DNA of 63,327 nt from Desulforapulum autotrophicum (GTDB lineage Bacteria; Desulfobacterota; Desulfobacteria; Desulfobacterales; Desulfolunaceae), in assembly GCA_020723285.1 (NCBI GenBank), contig DYJE01000031.1, positions 1-63,327 of the forward strand, in the 5' to 3' direction. Both the position numbers and the translations under genes were made by a program. This document shows, one piece after another, positions 1 through 8,470 of this stretch (position 1 is the stretch's first letter; every line of letters starts with the position of its first letter). The notes beneath the pieces were generated by a model. The model saw only the letters and a program-made list of their open reading frames with translations, was not told the DNA's origin and did no database searches.

Positions 1-32
1 CGAACAACGATGAATTTGACAATGACCGCCAT
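1..32 (-). CDS. partial gene running off the left edge
   Basis: An ATG on the minus strand at 32 opens a frame reading MAVIVKFIVVR up to the window edge. It is preceded on that strand by AAGGGGGAACATC, a good ribosome binding site. It lies 53 bp downstream of the yebC stop, so it is probably the next gene of the same run. Only about 10 codons are visible and no family can be assigned. Confidence 0.45.
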   Translation of the reverse strand, partial: MAVIVKFIVV

Positions 33-85
33 GATGTTCCCCCTTGCGCGTTAAATGGTGTAACGAATAGGCCCGTTCAGCCGGA

Positions 86-820
86 TCATTCCATGTCGTC
101 CGGAATGTCCGCGTTGGTGTGGACGTTCTGCACGTCGTCACAGTCGTCCAGGGCATCCATCATTTTGATCATGCGTTCGGCGTCCGCCCCTTCAATGCGG
201 CTGTAGTTCTGCGGGATCAGGGTGACTTCGGCGGATGAGCAGGTGATTTTGGCGTTGTCCAGGGCTTCCTTCACCGCTTCGAAATCTTCCGGCGCTGTCA
301 GCACTTCAAAATCATCGCCTTCATCCTTCACGTCTTCGGCTCCGGCGTCGATGGCGATTTCCATAAGCTGTTCTTCGGTGGCGGATTTTTTGGAGACCAC
401 GATGAGGCCTTTTTTGTCGAACATCCAGGACACGCAGCCGGTGGAGCCGATGTTGCCGCCGTATTTGGTGAAGATGTGACGGATGTCGGCGATGGCCCTG
501 TTTTTGTTGTCCGTGAGGGATTCCACGATGATGGCGGCTCCGCCCGGACCGTAGCCTTCATAGGTCATTTCCTCGTAGTTCACGCCTTCCATTTCGCCGG
601 TGCCTTTTTTGATGGCCCGTTCAAGGTTGTCCTTGGGCATGTTTTCCGCTTTGGCCGCCATGATGGCCGAACGCAGTCTGGGATTCGCGCTGGGATCTCC
701 ACCGCCCATGCGGGCTGCCACGGTGATTTCCTTGATCAGCTTGGTGAACACCTTGCCGCGCCGCGCGTCTTCCTTTCCTTTTTTGTGTTTGATATTTGCC
801 CACTTGCTATGTCCTGCCAT
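86..820 (-). CDS. yebC: YebC/PmpR family protein
   Basis: The 244-residue product is full length for the YebC/TACO1 family and starts with the signature [19 protein letters not shown]. The family binds DNA or acts on the ribosome; some members regulate transcription and others help translation of difficult peptides, so the precise role here is not fixed by sequence. The acidic C-terminus ([20 protein letters not shown]) is typical. It lies 11 bp downstream of rlmE and is probably co-transcribed with radA and rlmE. No truncation is seen. Confidence 0.96.
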   Translation of the reverse strand: MAGHSKWANIKHKKGKEDARRGKVFTKLIKEITVAARMGGGDPSANPRLRSAIMAAKAENMPKDNLERAIKKGTGEMEGVNYEEMTYEGYGPGGAAIIVESLTDNKNRAIADIRHIFTKYGGNIGSTGCVSWMFDKKGLIVVSKKSATEEQLMEIAIDAGAEDVKDEGDDFEVLTAPEDFEAVKEALDNAKITCSSAEVTLIPQNYSRIEGADAERMIKMMDALDDCDDVQNVHTNADIPDDME

Positions 821-831
821 CGATCCTCCTG

Positions 832-1482
832 TTATTTCAATTCTTTATCTTCAAGATTCTTTTTATCAAGTCCTATGACGTATATTTCCTTGCTTTGCTT
901 TCTGCAACTCTCCGGCTTGAAAATTTTGTGTCGCCCGAACATGATCCGGACGTTTTCCACAAAAGTTTCCATGTCCTCACCCTGGAAGATCTTGCAGACA
1001 AACGAGCCGCCCGGTTCGAGCACCCGTTCCGCCACGGAAAGGGCCATGCAGCACAGTTCATAGGAACGTGCGGCGTCCACATCTTTCATCCCCGTGGTGG
1101 ATGGGGCCATATCGCTCATCACCACCTGGTAACGATTCTGTAAAAGGCCTTCCACCGACGGTCCCGTTTCGAGAATGTCTCCCGCAACCGCCCGGGCGTG
1201 ACCCGGCATGCTCACCGTCGTCTGTTTCAGGTCGATGCCGGTGACACGGCCGCCGGGACCCGTGAGTTCCGCCGCATATATCAGCCAGGACCCCGGGAAA
1301 CATCCAAGATCGAGAACCCTATCATTTTTTTTGATCAGTGTAAACTTCCTCTGAATTTCCTGAAGCTTATAGACCGATCGCGCCGGGTAGTCCTCTTTCT
1401 TGGCTTTCCGGGTGTAATGGTCGTCCCAGGTGTTCTTCGGTTTCTTGTCCTTGGGTTTGTCCTTGAGGGGTCTGAATTTCAT
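832..1482 (-). CDS. rlmE: 23S rRNA 2'-O-ribose U2552 methyltransferase RlmE (FtsJ)
   Basis: This 216-residue Rossmann methyltransferase should use S-adenosylmethionine to methylate 23S rRNA late in 50S assembly. The SAM motif [11 protein letters not shown] is at about 56-66. The family's K-D-K-E tetrad can be placed at K39 (RSVYK), D124 (SDMAP), K164 (VCKIFQG) and E199 (KEIYVIG). The usual RSAYKL motif reads RSVYKL and the SAM motif has CFPG instead of the usual APGG, small variations. Its start overlaps the radA stop by one base, so translation may be coupled. Confidence 0.95.
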   Translation of the reverse strand: MKFRPLKDKPKDKKPKNTWDDHYTRKAKKEDYPARSVYKLQEIQRKFTLIKKNDRVLDLGCFPGSWLIYAAELTGPGGRVTGIDLKQTTVSMPGHARAVAGDILETGPSVEGLLQNRYQVVMSDMAPSTTGMKDVDAARSYELCCMALSVAERVLEPGGSFVCKIFQGEDMETFVENVRIMFGRHKIFKPESCRKQSKEIYVIGLDKKNLEDKELK

Positions 1483-2849
1483 TAAAACACCATCTCCATG
1501 GCTTCACTCACGTTTCGCACACCGTTCACGGTCATGCCGTCAAGACCGGTCAAGCCTTTCAGGCTGCTCCGGGGGGCGATGATCCGGGTGAACCCCATCT
1601 TTTTCAGCTCTGCGGCCCGGATGTCCATGCGGCTCACGGCCCGGACTTCCCCGGTCAGGCCCACTTCCCCAAGAACGGCCACACCTTCGGGAACGGGACG
1701 GTCTAAAAAGCTTGAGGCAATGGCCGTGATAATGGCCATATCCACGGCCGGTTCGGTGATTTTGACACCCCCGGCCACGTTCATGAAAATATCGAGGCCC
1801 GTCAGGTGCATTCCCAGCTTTTTTTCCATCACCGCCACAAGGAGCGACACCCGGTTCTGGTCCAGGCCGAGAACGGTCCGCCGGGGGGTTCCCAGATTGC
1901 TGCTGCTGGCAAGCCCCTGGATCTCCACAAGAATCGGCCTTGAACCTTCCATGCACGCGGTGACCACCGAACCCGGTGACCGCTCGGGACGTTCGGACAG
2001 AAACACCGCCGACGGATTGGGGACTTCGTCAAGTCCCCGGTCCTTCATTTCAAACACCCCGATTTCGTTGGTGGATCCGAACCGGTTTTTGACGGCTCTC
2101 AGTATTCTGAACACATGGTGACTGTCTCCTTCGAAGTACAGCACCGTGTCCACCATGTGTTCCATGACCCTGGGGCCTGCGATGGCACCGTCTTTGGTCA
2201 CATGGCCGATGAGAAACACGGGAATGCCGCTTTTCTTGGCCATGACCAGGAGTTTCAGTGTGGATTCCCGGACCTGGCTCACGCTTCCGGGAGCCGAGGA
2301 AAGTTCGGGGTTGTACATGGTCTGGATGCTGTCGATGACCAGCACATCGGGCTTTTCCGCCTCCACCGTGGCCAGGATGATTTCGAGGTCGATTTCGGAC
2401 ACCACGAAAAGCCGGGGGCTTGACGCTCCCAGGCGGCCGCTTCGCATCTTGATCTGCCGGACGGATTCTTCGCCTGAAACATAGAGGACTCTTCGCCCCA
2501 GTCCACACAGGCCGTTCAGCGACTGGAGCATCAGGGTGGATTTTCCGATGCCCGGATCCCCGCCGATGAGCACCAGCGAGCCTTCCACCAGCCCGCCGCC
2601 CAAGACCCGGTCGAATTCCGAAATCCCCGTGGAAAACCGGGCTTCATCGGTGCATTCCACGTCCGCCACGGATACGGGTTTCACCGCACGGGCCAGGGAA
2701 TTCCCGCCGGACGAAGGGTATCGTCCTTCTTCACCGCTTTCCTCCACCAGGCTGTCCCAAGCGCCGCATCCGGGGCATTTCCCCATCCAGCGCGGACTTT
2801 TGTGCCCGCAGCTCTGGCAGCTGTATACGGTTTTCAATTTTTTTTTCAC
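1482..2849 (-). CDS. radA: DNA repair protein RadA
   Basis: RadA is a RecA-like branch-migration helicase. The 455-residue protein has the family order: an N-terminal four-Cys zinc finger (CxxC at 11-14 and CPGC at 25-28), a Walker A loop GGDPGIGKST near 95-105, the RadA-specific KNRFG motif around 255, and a C-terminal Lon-protease-like domain containing LGEVGLTGEVRAV. All hallmark motifs are present. It is first in the minus-strand run radA-rlmE-yebC and is divergent from the PHP gene at 2.9 kb, so its promoter should lie in 2850-2930. Confidence 0.97.
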   Translation of the reverse strand: MKKKLKTVYSCQSCGHKSPRWMGKCPGCGAWDSLVEESGEEGRYPSSGGNSLARAVKPVSVADVECTDEARFSTGISEFDRVLGGGLVEGSLVLIGGDPGIGKSTLMLQSLNGLCGLGRRVLYVSGEESVRQIKMRSGRLGASSPRLFVVSEIDLEIILATVEAEKPDVLVIDSIQTMYNPELSSAPGSVSQVRESTLKLLVMAKKSGIPVFLIGHVTKDGAIAGPRVMEHMVDTVLYFEGDSHHVFRILRAVKNRFGSTNEIGVFEMKDRGLDEVPNPSAVFLSERPERSPGSVVTACMEGSRPILVEIQGLASSSNLGTPRRTVLGLDQNRVSLLVAVMEKKLGMHLTGLDIFMNVAGGVKITEPAVDMAIITAIASSFLDRPVPEGVAVLGEVGLTGEVRAVSRMDIRAAELKKMGFTRIIAPRSSLKGLTGLDGMTVNGVRNVSEAMEMVF

Positions 2850-2939
2850 TATGCCGGTTCTCTCGATTCTGTTATGGTCCGGTGATCGTTACAGAAAAAT
2901 GGTGCAGAGGCCATGCCTCAAACGTTTCACGGACAAGTC

Positions 2940-3743
2940 ATGATTGATTATCACATCCACACCCCCCTTTGCAACCATGCGGACGGAAGCATGGAAGCGT
3001 ATGTGCAAAGCGCCATAGAGAAAGGCCTGTCGGAGATCTGCTTTCTCGATCATTTTATAGCCGGGGGACCCGGCAGGAAACATTCCATGGATATCGAAGA
3101 AATTCCCCTGTACATGCAGGCCATCGTCCGGCTTCGGGAAACATACGGCAACCGGCTGACGATCAGGGCCGGCCTGGAAGTGGACTTTCTTCCCGACTGG
3201 AAAGGCGTCATCGAAGACATCCTTTCCCGTTACGATTTCGACGCCATCGGCGGGTCCTATCATTTTGTCAACGGCTTCAACGTGGCCAGCCGAAAATCTC
3301 AGCCGCCGTCAGACACCGATGCCCGCGAATCTTTGGTGGAGTCCTACTTCGAGGGGCTTATCCGCATGCTGGACTGGCCGTACTTCGATTTTCTCTGTCA
3401 TCCCGACATTGTGAAAAAAACGGGTCTGACCATCCCTGCCCGGCTTGAACCCCTGGTCAACGAGTTTCTCCAAAAGTTTGCCGAAAAAGGGCTGGCCCTG
3501 GAGTTCAACACCGCCGGGTGGGATCATGCCCCGCATGAAAGCTATCCCTCTGAATCTTTGGTTCAAAAGTGTTTTTCATTAAACATTCCCTTCACCCTGG
3601 GCTCTGATGCCCACGATCCTGAAAAGGTGGCACACCATTTTGACAAGGCGGTTTCCATATTGTCAAAAACCGGCTACACAACCCTCTGTTCTTACGAACT
3701 TCGACGCAGCAGAACCGTTTCGTTAAGGGACTGGGCCCGGTGA
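2940..3743 (+). CDS. PHP-family histidinol-phosphatase (HisK type)
   Basis: This is a PHP-fold metallophosphoesterase. Metal-binding motifs are in order: DYHIHTPLCNHADG at the N-terminus, CFLDH, GLEVDFLPD, GGSYHFVNGF, DFLCHPDIVKK and LGSDAHDPEKV. The pattern and length (267 residues) fit histidinol-phosphate phosphatases of the HisK type, which carry out the penultimate step of histidine synthesis, but no other his gene is nearby, so substrate is inferred. I chose the ATG at 2940 because the protein should begin just before DYHIHT and GGACAAGTC precedes it; an ATG at 2913 in the same frame would add nine residues. Confidence 0.82.
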   Translation: MIDYHIHTPLCNHADGSMEAYVQSAIEKGLSEICFLDHFIAGGPGRKHSMDIEEIPLYMQAIVRLRETYGNRLTIRAGLEVDFLPDWKGVIEDILSRYDFDAIGGSYHFVNGFNVASRKSQPPSDTDARESLVESYFEGLIRMLDWPYFDFLCHPDIVKKTGLTIPARLEPLVNEFLQKFAEKGLALEFNTAGWDHAPHESYPSESLVQKCFSLNIPFTLGSDAHDPEKVAHHFDKAVSILSKTGYTTLCSYELRRSRTVSLRDWAR

Positions 3744-3869
3744 GAGCCGGGACGCAATGTGCCCAATTTTGTCACTAAAAGCGGCCTTTTTTTGGCAGCT
3801 TTCTGAGGCGGTCAGTCGGCCGACCTCCAATATCCTAAAAATAATAAGTATTTACAACCTGGTAAAATA

Positions 3870-3885
3870 TGGCATGCAATGTGCT
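3870..3885 (+). promoter_or_regulatory. candidate sigma-54 promoter
   Basis: The sequence TGGCATGCAATGTGCT has the -24 GG (3871-3872) and -12 GC (3883-3884) dinucleotides separated by exactly 10 bases, with a TGGCA-type upstream half. A transcript would start near 3896 and carry a leader of about 130 bases before the transglycosylase gene at 4025. The -12 half is GTGC rather than TTGC, so this is a candidate only. Confidence 0.4.
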
Positions 3886-3935
3886 TAACCTGTCACTTGG
3901 GGGCTGTGCGAGGGGGATGAGGGGGGAACCTGATC

Positions 3936-3974
3936 TCTCGTAAGACACTGCGGCATTCGGGTGTCTTTACGAGA
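3936..3974 (+). other. leader hairpin upstream of the transglycosylase gene
   Basis: TCTCGTAAGACAC (3936-3948) pairs with GTGTCTTTACGAGA (3961-3974) with a single bulged base, around a 12-base loop. The stem of about 13 pairs lies in the expected leader 50 bases before the start codon and is not followed by a T tract, so it looks like a leader structure or protein-binding palindrome rather than a terminator. Confidence 0.6.
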
Positions 3975-4024
3975 ATCTTGTTTCTCCTTTTCCATTTTCC
4001 GGGTCCTTACTGGCGGAGCGGAAC

Positions 4025-4945
4025 ATGGACGCACAATTAGGAATGGTCATGAGTGTCGGAAACAACATAAAAAACATCGTCTTCACCGTAACATGGGTTC
4101 TGATTTCAGCCTGCGCTGTCCCGGTTTTTGCGGAAAACCCGGTTCAAGGTGAAGAAATCCCGTATTTTTCACATGTGGAACAGCAGCTTATCAATGACGG
4201 TTTCGACACCTGTCTTGTCAACTGCGTTTTCAAGGACGGCGGCCTGGTTTTTGACGCACGGGGTGCCGGACTGTATTTCGTTCACAACGAATCGACCCTG
4301 AACTACGAATCCTTCGCCAACGAAACGTCCATTTACCTGGCAAGGCAGTACATGATCAAGTACGGCGATCATTTTCAGCGTGTCGAAGAAAAATTCGGGG
4401 TGGACAAAACGGTGATCGCCGCCATCATTCTTGTGGAAACCGGACTTGGAACATTTGTGGGCAAACGTCCGGTGATCAACACCCTGGCCACCATGGCAGC
4501 CCTTTCGGATCCTCTGGTCCGGGAGAGTGTCTGGACATCCATCGATGAAAGCAGACGGATCGCCCGGCAAGATTTCGACAAGAAGGCGGACATCAAATCC
4601 GCCTGGGCCTACAAAGAACTGGCCGCATTTCTGAAATACGTGGACCACGAAAAGATCGATCCCTTTGCCGTGAAAGGGTCATACGCCGGTGCCATGGGGA
4701 TTCCCCAGTTCATGCCCAGCAATGTTCTCTCTCTTGCGGAAGACGGTAATGAAGATGGCATCGTGGATATGTTCGACCATGCCGACGCCATTTCAAGCGT
4801 GGCCAATTACCTGAGACACCACGGCTGGCGCTCGGACCTGGATTCGGCAAAAACCCAGGAAGTGCTTTACACTTACAATCACAGTGACCCTTACGTCACC
4901 ATACTCATGCGGATTTCAAAACTGCTGAAGGGGGAAAATGGATAG
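4025..4945 (+). CDS. MltB-type lytic murein transglycosylase
   Basis: A 306-residue exported enzyme predicted to cleave peptidoglycan glycan strands with 1,6-anhydro product formation. A hydrophobic signal segment lies at about residues 15-36, ending near CAVPVFA. The SLT_2/MltB catalytic region contains the Glu in AIILVETGLGTFVG and the downstream motif GAMGIPQFMPSN, followed by DGIVDMFDHADAISSVANYL, all typical of MltB. There is no lipobox, so it should be soluble in the periplasm. The start at 4025 has GGAG six bases upstream. Its end overlaps the next small gene by 8 bp. Confidence 0.9.
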   Translation: MDAQLGMVMSVGNNIKNIVFTVTWVLISACAVPVFAENPVQGEEIPYFSHVEQQLINDGFDTCLVNCVFKDGGLVFDARGAGLYFVHNESTLNYESFANETSIYLARQYMIKYGDHFQRVEEKFGVDKTVIAAIILVETGLGTFVGKRPVINTLATMAALSDPLVRESVWTSIDESRRIARQDFDKKADIKSAWAYKELAAFLKYVDHEKIDPFAVKGSYAGAMGIPQFMPSNVLSLAEDGNEDGIVDMFDHADAISSVANYLRHHGWRSDLDSAKTQEVLYTYNHSDPYVTILMRISKLLKGENG

Positions 4946-5159
4946 CGCCGTTATCCACACCATTACCGTCTGGGCGGGCATCGGACTGATATTCTTCGCC
5001 ATCACCATGCTGGCCATCACCGATGTGCTCAGAAAAGATTTCGGATCCACCCGGGTCAAAGCGGCCTGGGGTCTTGTGGCGCTTCTTCCTTTCGTCGGCT
5101 GGATGATTTATTTTCTTTTCGGCTTCAGAAAAGGGGCTGTTCCGCCGAAAGAAAAATAA
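4938..5159 (+). CDS. small membrane protein with PLDc_N domain
   Basis: The 73-residue product has two transmembrane segments (about residues 8-28 and 44-62) and the pattern WGLVALLPFVGWMIYFLFG, which matches the phospholipase D nuclease N-terminal (PLDc_N) membrane domain. The catalytic HKD domain is absent; stand-alone PLDc_N proteins are common and have no fixed function. AAGGGGGAAA precedes the start and the gene overlaps the transglycosylase by 8 bp, so the two are probably translated together. Confidence 0.8.
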   Translation: MDSAVIHTITVWAGIGLIFFAITMLAITDVLRKDFGSTRVKAAWGLVALLPFVGWMIYFLFGFRKGAVPPKEK

Positions 5160-5176
5160 GATAACACACGATTAAT

Positions 5177-5240
5177 CCGGTAGGGGCAACCCTATTTCCC
5201 ATGGGGATGGGGAGGATGGATTCGTGAAGGCGGCTACCGG
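5177..5240 (+). ncRNA. possible structured leader/attenuator RNA
   Basis: CCGGTAG (5177-5183) is complementary to CTACCGG (5234-5240). Inside it TAGGG-GCAA-CCCTA (5181-5194) forms a perfect GNRA tetraloop hairpin. The long stem and the terminator at 5227-5261 cross each other and cannot both form, which is the layout of an attenuator or riboswitch. I could not match it to a known riboswitch class, and it may simply be the 3' end of the upstream operon. Confidence 0.3.
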
Positions 5241-5261
5241 TTAGGGCGGCCGCCTTTTTTT
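5227..5261 (+). terminator. rho-independent terminator
   Basis: AAGGCGGC (5227-5234) pairs with GCCGCCTT (5249-5256) around a 14-base loop, followed by a run of seven T. It ends the transglycosylase/PLDc_N transcript, 68 bp past its last stop codon. Confidence 0.75.
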
Positions 5262-5351
5262 ATGAAAGACCTTATACGTATCGTGGTTGTCATAAATCTG
5301 TTCAGGTTCATCGCCTCATCTTCAGCTTTCGCCACAGGACAAAGACGTTGA
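5262..5351 (+). other. 29-codon ORF resembling an orphan signal peptide
   Basis: Directly after the terminator T tract an ATG opens a 29-codon frame (MKDLIRIVVVINLF... ending SSSAFATGQRR). The charged start, hydrophobic core and AFA motif look like a secretion signal, but there is no ribosome binding site. It is either a chance frame, a remnant of a secreted-protein gene, or a peptide expressed on read-through. Confidence 0.15.
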
Positions 5352-5355
5352 GATG

Positions 5356-6975
5356 TCATTCCTTAATGGCGGTCAAAACGCTTCCGTACTGGGTGTATTC
5401 CTTGATGAACGCATAGGGAAGATAGATGTAGCCGCCGTCTCCCCAGCAGGTGCTCCAGGAGTTCTTCACGATGAAATAGCCGCCGCCGGAACCGTTGGGC
5501 GCGCCCTGGGGGAGATCTTCGTTATCGATGTAGCTGACCACGTGCATGATGTGGTTGCCCCGGTTGGTGGATTTCTTGCCGATGGCGGGGTCGTCATGGT
5601 CGCCGGACACGTAGGTCACGTAGCCGGTTTCAAAGGCGTCGTCGAACTGGTCCAGCACCGGCACCTGGATCAGGACCGGATCCCCCATGGCCAGATAGAT
5701 CAGGGCCCTCACAAAGGATGTTTCCGGGTCGTTGTGGTCCCAGATCACATGGCCGCTTTTCAGTCTGTAACCCCTGGAATCGGGGTTGATGTTTGGCACG
5801 CTGAAGCCGCACTGCGTCCCCGAGGCGTTGCACACATATTCGCTCTGGTGAGCTGAGTTGGAACAGGTTTCGTTGTAGTTGTCACAGGAATGGCGGAGCC
5901 TCACGATGTCTCCGTCGATATTCTTGTCTTCGGTCCTGTTTCGCGAGGGATTGTAATTCCACTGGTTTTCGAAGGGGATGAGGTAATTGTTCGAAATGGC
6001 GTAGTCCAGGGCATTGGAGATGTAGTATCCGTCCACCAGATCGCTTCTCACCCAGTTGTAGGTCATCTGGTTGTAAAGGGCCTGTTCCGAAAGGTTGACC
6101 CGCAGGTTTTTCTTTCGGCTCACCCAGTACTCGGTGGCCGACACCACGGCAAACGCGCAGCATGTTCCCCGGTTGGCCTGGTCTTTCACGCAGCTCACAG
6201 AGCCTTTATGGTTCCAGGAATAACTGGCCACGATGCCGCCGGGCAGGAACGTGCAGTCCGCCTCGCATCCCACCCGGTCGCTTTCCGCACCGGTGCCGAT
6301 ATCGGTGCGGCAGTTGAAATAATCGGTCAGGTTCCCGGGATCGATGGCCAGGGTGCCGATGACCTGGGCTTTGTGCTCAATGATCGACGCGTTAAAGGCC
6401 GTGATCTGGGTGACGCCATACTCCACGGGATGGGCTTCCACATCGTCGGGGTTCACCAGGCCGAGGTGGCCGATGAGATCCGCCGAAAGACTGGAGTATA
6501 GACGGCGATAGATGCCCAGCTGGTTGTTTCTGGTGGGGAATATCCGGATGCCTTCGGCGATGGTGTGAACGGCCATCATGTCGCCCAGCGTGATCACTTT
6601 GCTTTGCCTGCCGTTTTTCAGGGAGATGGTGTGCCGGATATTGCCGTCCGGGAGTTTCTCCACCGTGGGCTCATCGGAGGAAGGGATGCCCGGTCTGGGG
6701 TCGCAGGCACTTTCGTTTGCGCTGAGAAAATCATCGATGTCCGCGTTGTCCGTTTCATTCTGTTCGATGGCCGCCGCCATCTGATCGGCGGAATCGCTGC
6801 TTTTGATCAGGGTGATGCCGCCCTGATTGACACCTTCGGTGAATTCAAGGTCGGGCAGAACCGTAACCTTTTCAGTTTCCGAGGCCGTTTTCCCGGAACC
6901 GGACCCTCCGCCGCAGCCTCCGGCCACCATCATCACGGCCAGAAGGCCGCATACCATAGTTTTTCTCAAACCCAT
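5356..6975 (-). CDS. papain-family (C1A) cysteine protease lipoprotein
   Basis: A 539-residue exported protein. Starting at the internal ATG (6975) it has a lipoprotein signal ending AGGC with the acylated Cys at residue 21, then a Gly/Ser linker. The C-terminal half carries the papain pattern: Gln-Cys in DQANRGTCCAFAVVSATEYW, the His in NHIMHVVSYID and the Asn in VKNSWSTCWGDGGYIYLPY. About 250 residues precede the catalytic domain and may serve as a propeptide or binding domain. Many extra Cys (CRTDIG, GCEADC, CDNYNETC) suggest disulfides outside the cytoplasm. The upstream GTG at 6996 is less likely because it would extend the signal peptide. Confidence 0.85.
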   Translation of the reverse strand: MGLRKTMVCGLLAVMMVAGGCGGGSGSGKTASETEKVTVLPDLEFTEGVNQGGITLIKSSDSADQMAAAIEQNETDNADIDDFLSANESACDPRPGIPSSDEPTVEKLPDGNIRHTISLKNGRQSKVITLGDMMAVHTIAEGIRIFPTRNNQLGIYRRLYSSLSADLIGHLGLVNPDDVEAHPVEYGVTQITAFNASIIEHKAQVIGTLAIDPGNLTDYFNCRTDIGTGAESDRVGCEADCTFLPGGIVASYSWNHKGSVSCVKDQANRGTCCAFAVVSATEYWVSRKKNLRVNLSEQALYNQMTYNWVRSDLVDGYYISNALDYAISNNYLIPFENQWNYNPSRNRTEDKNIDGDIVRLRHSCDNYNETCSNSAHQSEYVCNASGTQCGFSVPNINPDSRGYRLKSGHVIWDHNDPETSFVRALIYLAMGDPVLIQVPVLDQFDDAFETGYVTYVSGDHDDPAIGKKSTNRGNHIMHVVSYIDNEDLPQGAPNGSGGGYFIVKNSWSTCWGDGGYIYLPYAFIKEYTQYGSVLTAIKE

Positions 6976-7117
6976 GACGTCTCCTTTCGTCGGCACGAAT
7001 CTCCCCCCGGCGATTCAGCGCCTTGTTTTTTGTTTACTGGTTTTAACCCCTGCGGGATGTTATACAGATCGTTCCATAAAATCAAATAGATAAAAATACA
7101 GATTGATGACAACCGTT

Positions 7118-8467
7118 CTATGGACCGCTCCGGGCCAGCCGCCTCAGCCGCGTCATATCCTCCCAGGAAAAGCCCTGGTCCAGGCAGGGCCAGATGGAAT
7201 TGTTGGTGTAAACCGGGTCCTTTTCCAGGGGAAAGGGCGAGTGTTTCACCGCTTCATCCCAGAGGGCCGTGTGGGGAATGGGGGTGTAGTGTGTCATGAC
7301 CGGCGTGATGCCTGCTGCGAGGACGCCCCGGATGGAGCGCTCCACCTCGGCGAGAGTCTGGCCCGGAAGCCCTGTGAGAAGGTAGGCACCGATCTGTTCT
7401 TTCTTGAACCCCGCGTTTTTAAGGGCTGTGACGGCCCTGTGGAAATCCGTTTCGGTGACTTTTTGATCGAGGTTTTTCCGCTCCGAAAAATCCGTGGATT
7501 CCACACCCAGACGCAGCGTGTAAAAACCCGCCTTCCGCATGAGAACCGCCATGCTGTCGTCGATTTCCCGGACGTGCAGGGCGTTGGGCGTATGAAACCT
7601 GAGCGTTGCTTTCTGTTCGATGATCCCCTCGAAAATCCGCCGGGCGTGGATGCCCGATCCGGTCAGGAGGGCGTCGTCGTAAAACGCGAAATCGATGACG
7701 CCGTGACGACGGTGCCAGAACATGATTTCATCGACCACCTTTTCCGGCGACCGTCTTGAAAATGTGGGGGCAAGAACGCCCGACGCGCAGTACGCGCAGC
7801 GGTTGGGGCAGCCCACCGAGGTCCGGACGGGAATGTGGGCGATATGCCGCTGGAGATCGAAGGCCGGATAGGGAAGGTTGTCCAGGGTAAGGGACTCGGG
7901 TCGCGTTTCGATCCGGGCTCCGGTGAACTCTTCCACCACCTCGAAAAGCACATGTTCGCCAGGTCCTTCGACGACCCGGTCGGCACCGGAATGCCGCCTG
8001 GCGTGGTCGGCGTACAATGTGGCGTAGATGCCGCCCAGCACCACGGGAACGTCCGGCCATGTTTCACGGATGATGCCGATGGTTTCCCGCACCCCGCCGG
8101 CCCAGTAGGTCATCATGGAGGTCACGAGGACCAGGTCGGGTCGGAGGGTGTTTTTGAGGTCCTCCCGGAACCATTCCGGCGGGATGCCGTACCTCGAAAA
8201 CCGACGTTTCATGGTTTCAAGACCCGGCGGCAGCGGGAGGGGCGTTTTCAGATAAGGACCCCGGCCCTGCTTGTCCGGCGGTATTTTGCCGGACCGGGGA
8301 TGGAAACGGCACAGGCAGTCGATGTAGTCCACGGGAAAACTCCGGTCCCTCAGAAGGGCCGCAAGAAGCAAAAGACCCATGGGGCTGGCCCACACATCGT
8401 AGGCGGCAAAATCGTGGATAAAGGGATTGACGCAGAGAATCCGGGGTTTTTTCGCCTGCCCGTTCAT
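7118..8467 (-). CDS. B12-binding-domain radical SAM protein
   Basis: The 449-residue protein combines an N-terminal cobalamin-binding-like Rossmann region (ILCVNPF at the start; LVTSMMTYW and VVLGGIYATLYADHA further on) with a radical SAM core. The cluster-binding motif is CPNRCAYC near residues 219-226, followed by the SAM-binding strand LRLGVES and LTGLPGQT. It therefore belongs to the B12-dependent radical SAM superfamily (BchE/methyltransferase-like); substrate is unknown. It starts 3 bp after the AhbB-type gene, so the two are almost certainly co-transcribed. It does not resemble AhbC or AhbD, which lack a B12 domain. Confidence 0.85.
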   Translation of the reverse strand: MNGQAKKPRILCVNPFIHDFAAYDVWASPMGLLLLAALLRDRSFPVDYIDCLCRFHPRSGKIPPDKQGRGPYLKTPLPLPPGLETMKRRFSRYGIPPEWFREDLKNTLRPDLVLVTSMMTYWAGGVRETIGIIRETWPDVPVVLGGIYATLYADHARRHSGADRVVEGPGEHVLFEVVEEFTGARIETRPESLTLDNLPYPAFDLQRHIAHIPVRTSVGCPNRCAYCASGVLAPTFSRRSPEKVVDEIMFWHRRHGVIDFAFYDDALLTGSGIHARRIFEGIIEQKATLRFHTPNALHVREIDDSMAVLMRKAGFYTLRLGVESTDFSERKNLDQKVTETDFHRAVTALKNAGFKKEQIGAYLLTGLPGQTLAEVERSIRGVLAAGITPVMTHYTPIPHTALWDEAVKHSPFPLEKDPVYTNNSIWPCLDQGFSWEDMTRLRRLARSGP

Positions 8468-8470
8468 GGG

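Noticed and set aside
476-1143. Long plus-strand frames opposite yebC and rlmE
   Set aside because: They are antisense frames of well-recognised conserved genes and show no family features.
5177-5261. Cyclic-di-GMP-I (GEMM) riboswitch
   Set aside because: The conserved GGACGCAAAGCC core and its tetraloop receptor are absent; only general stem-loop features match.
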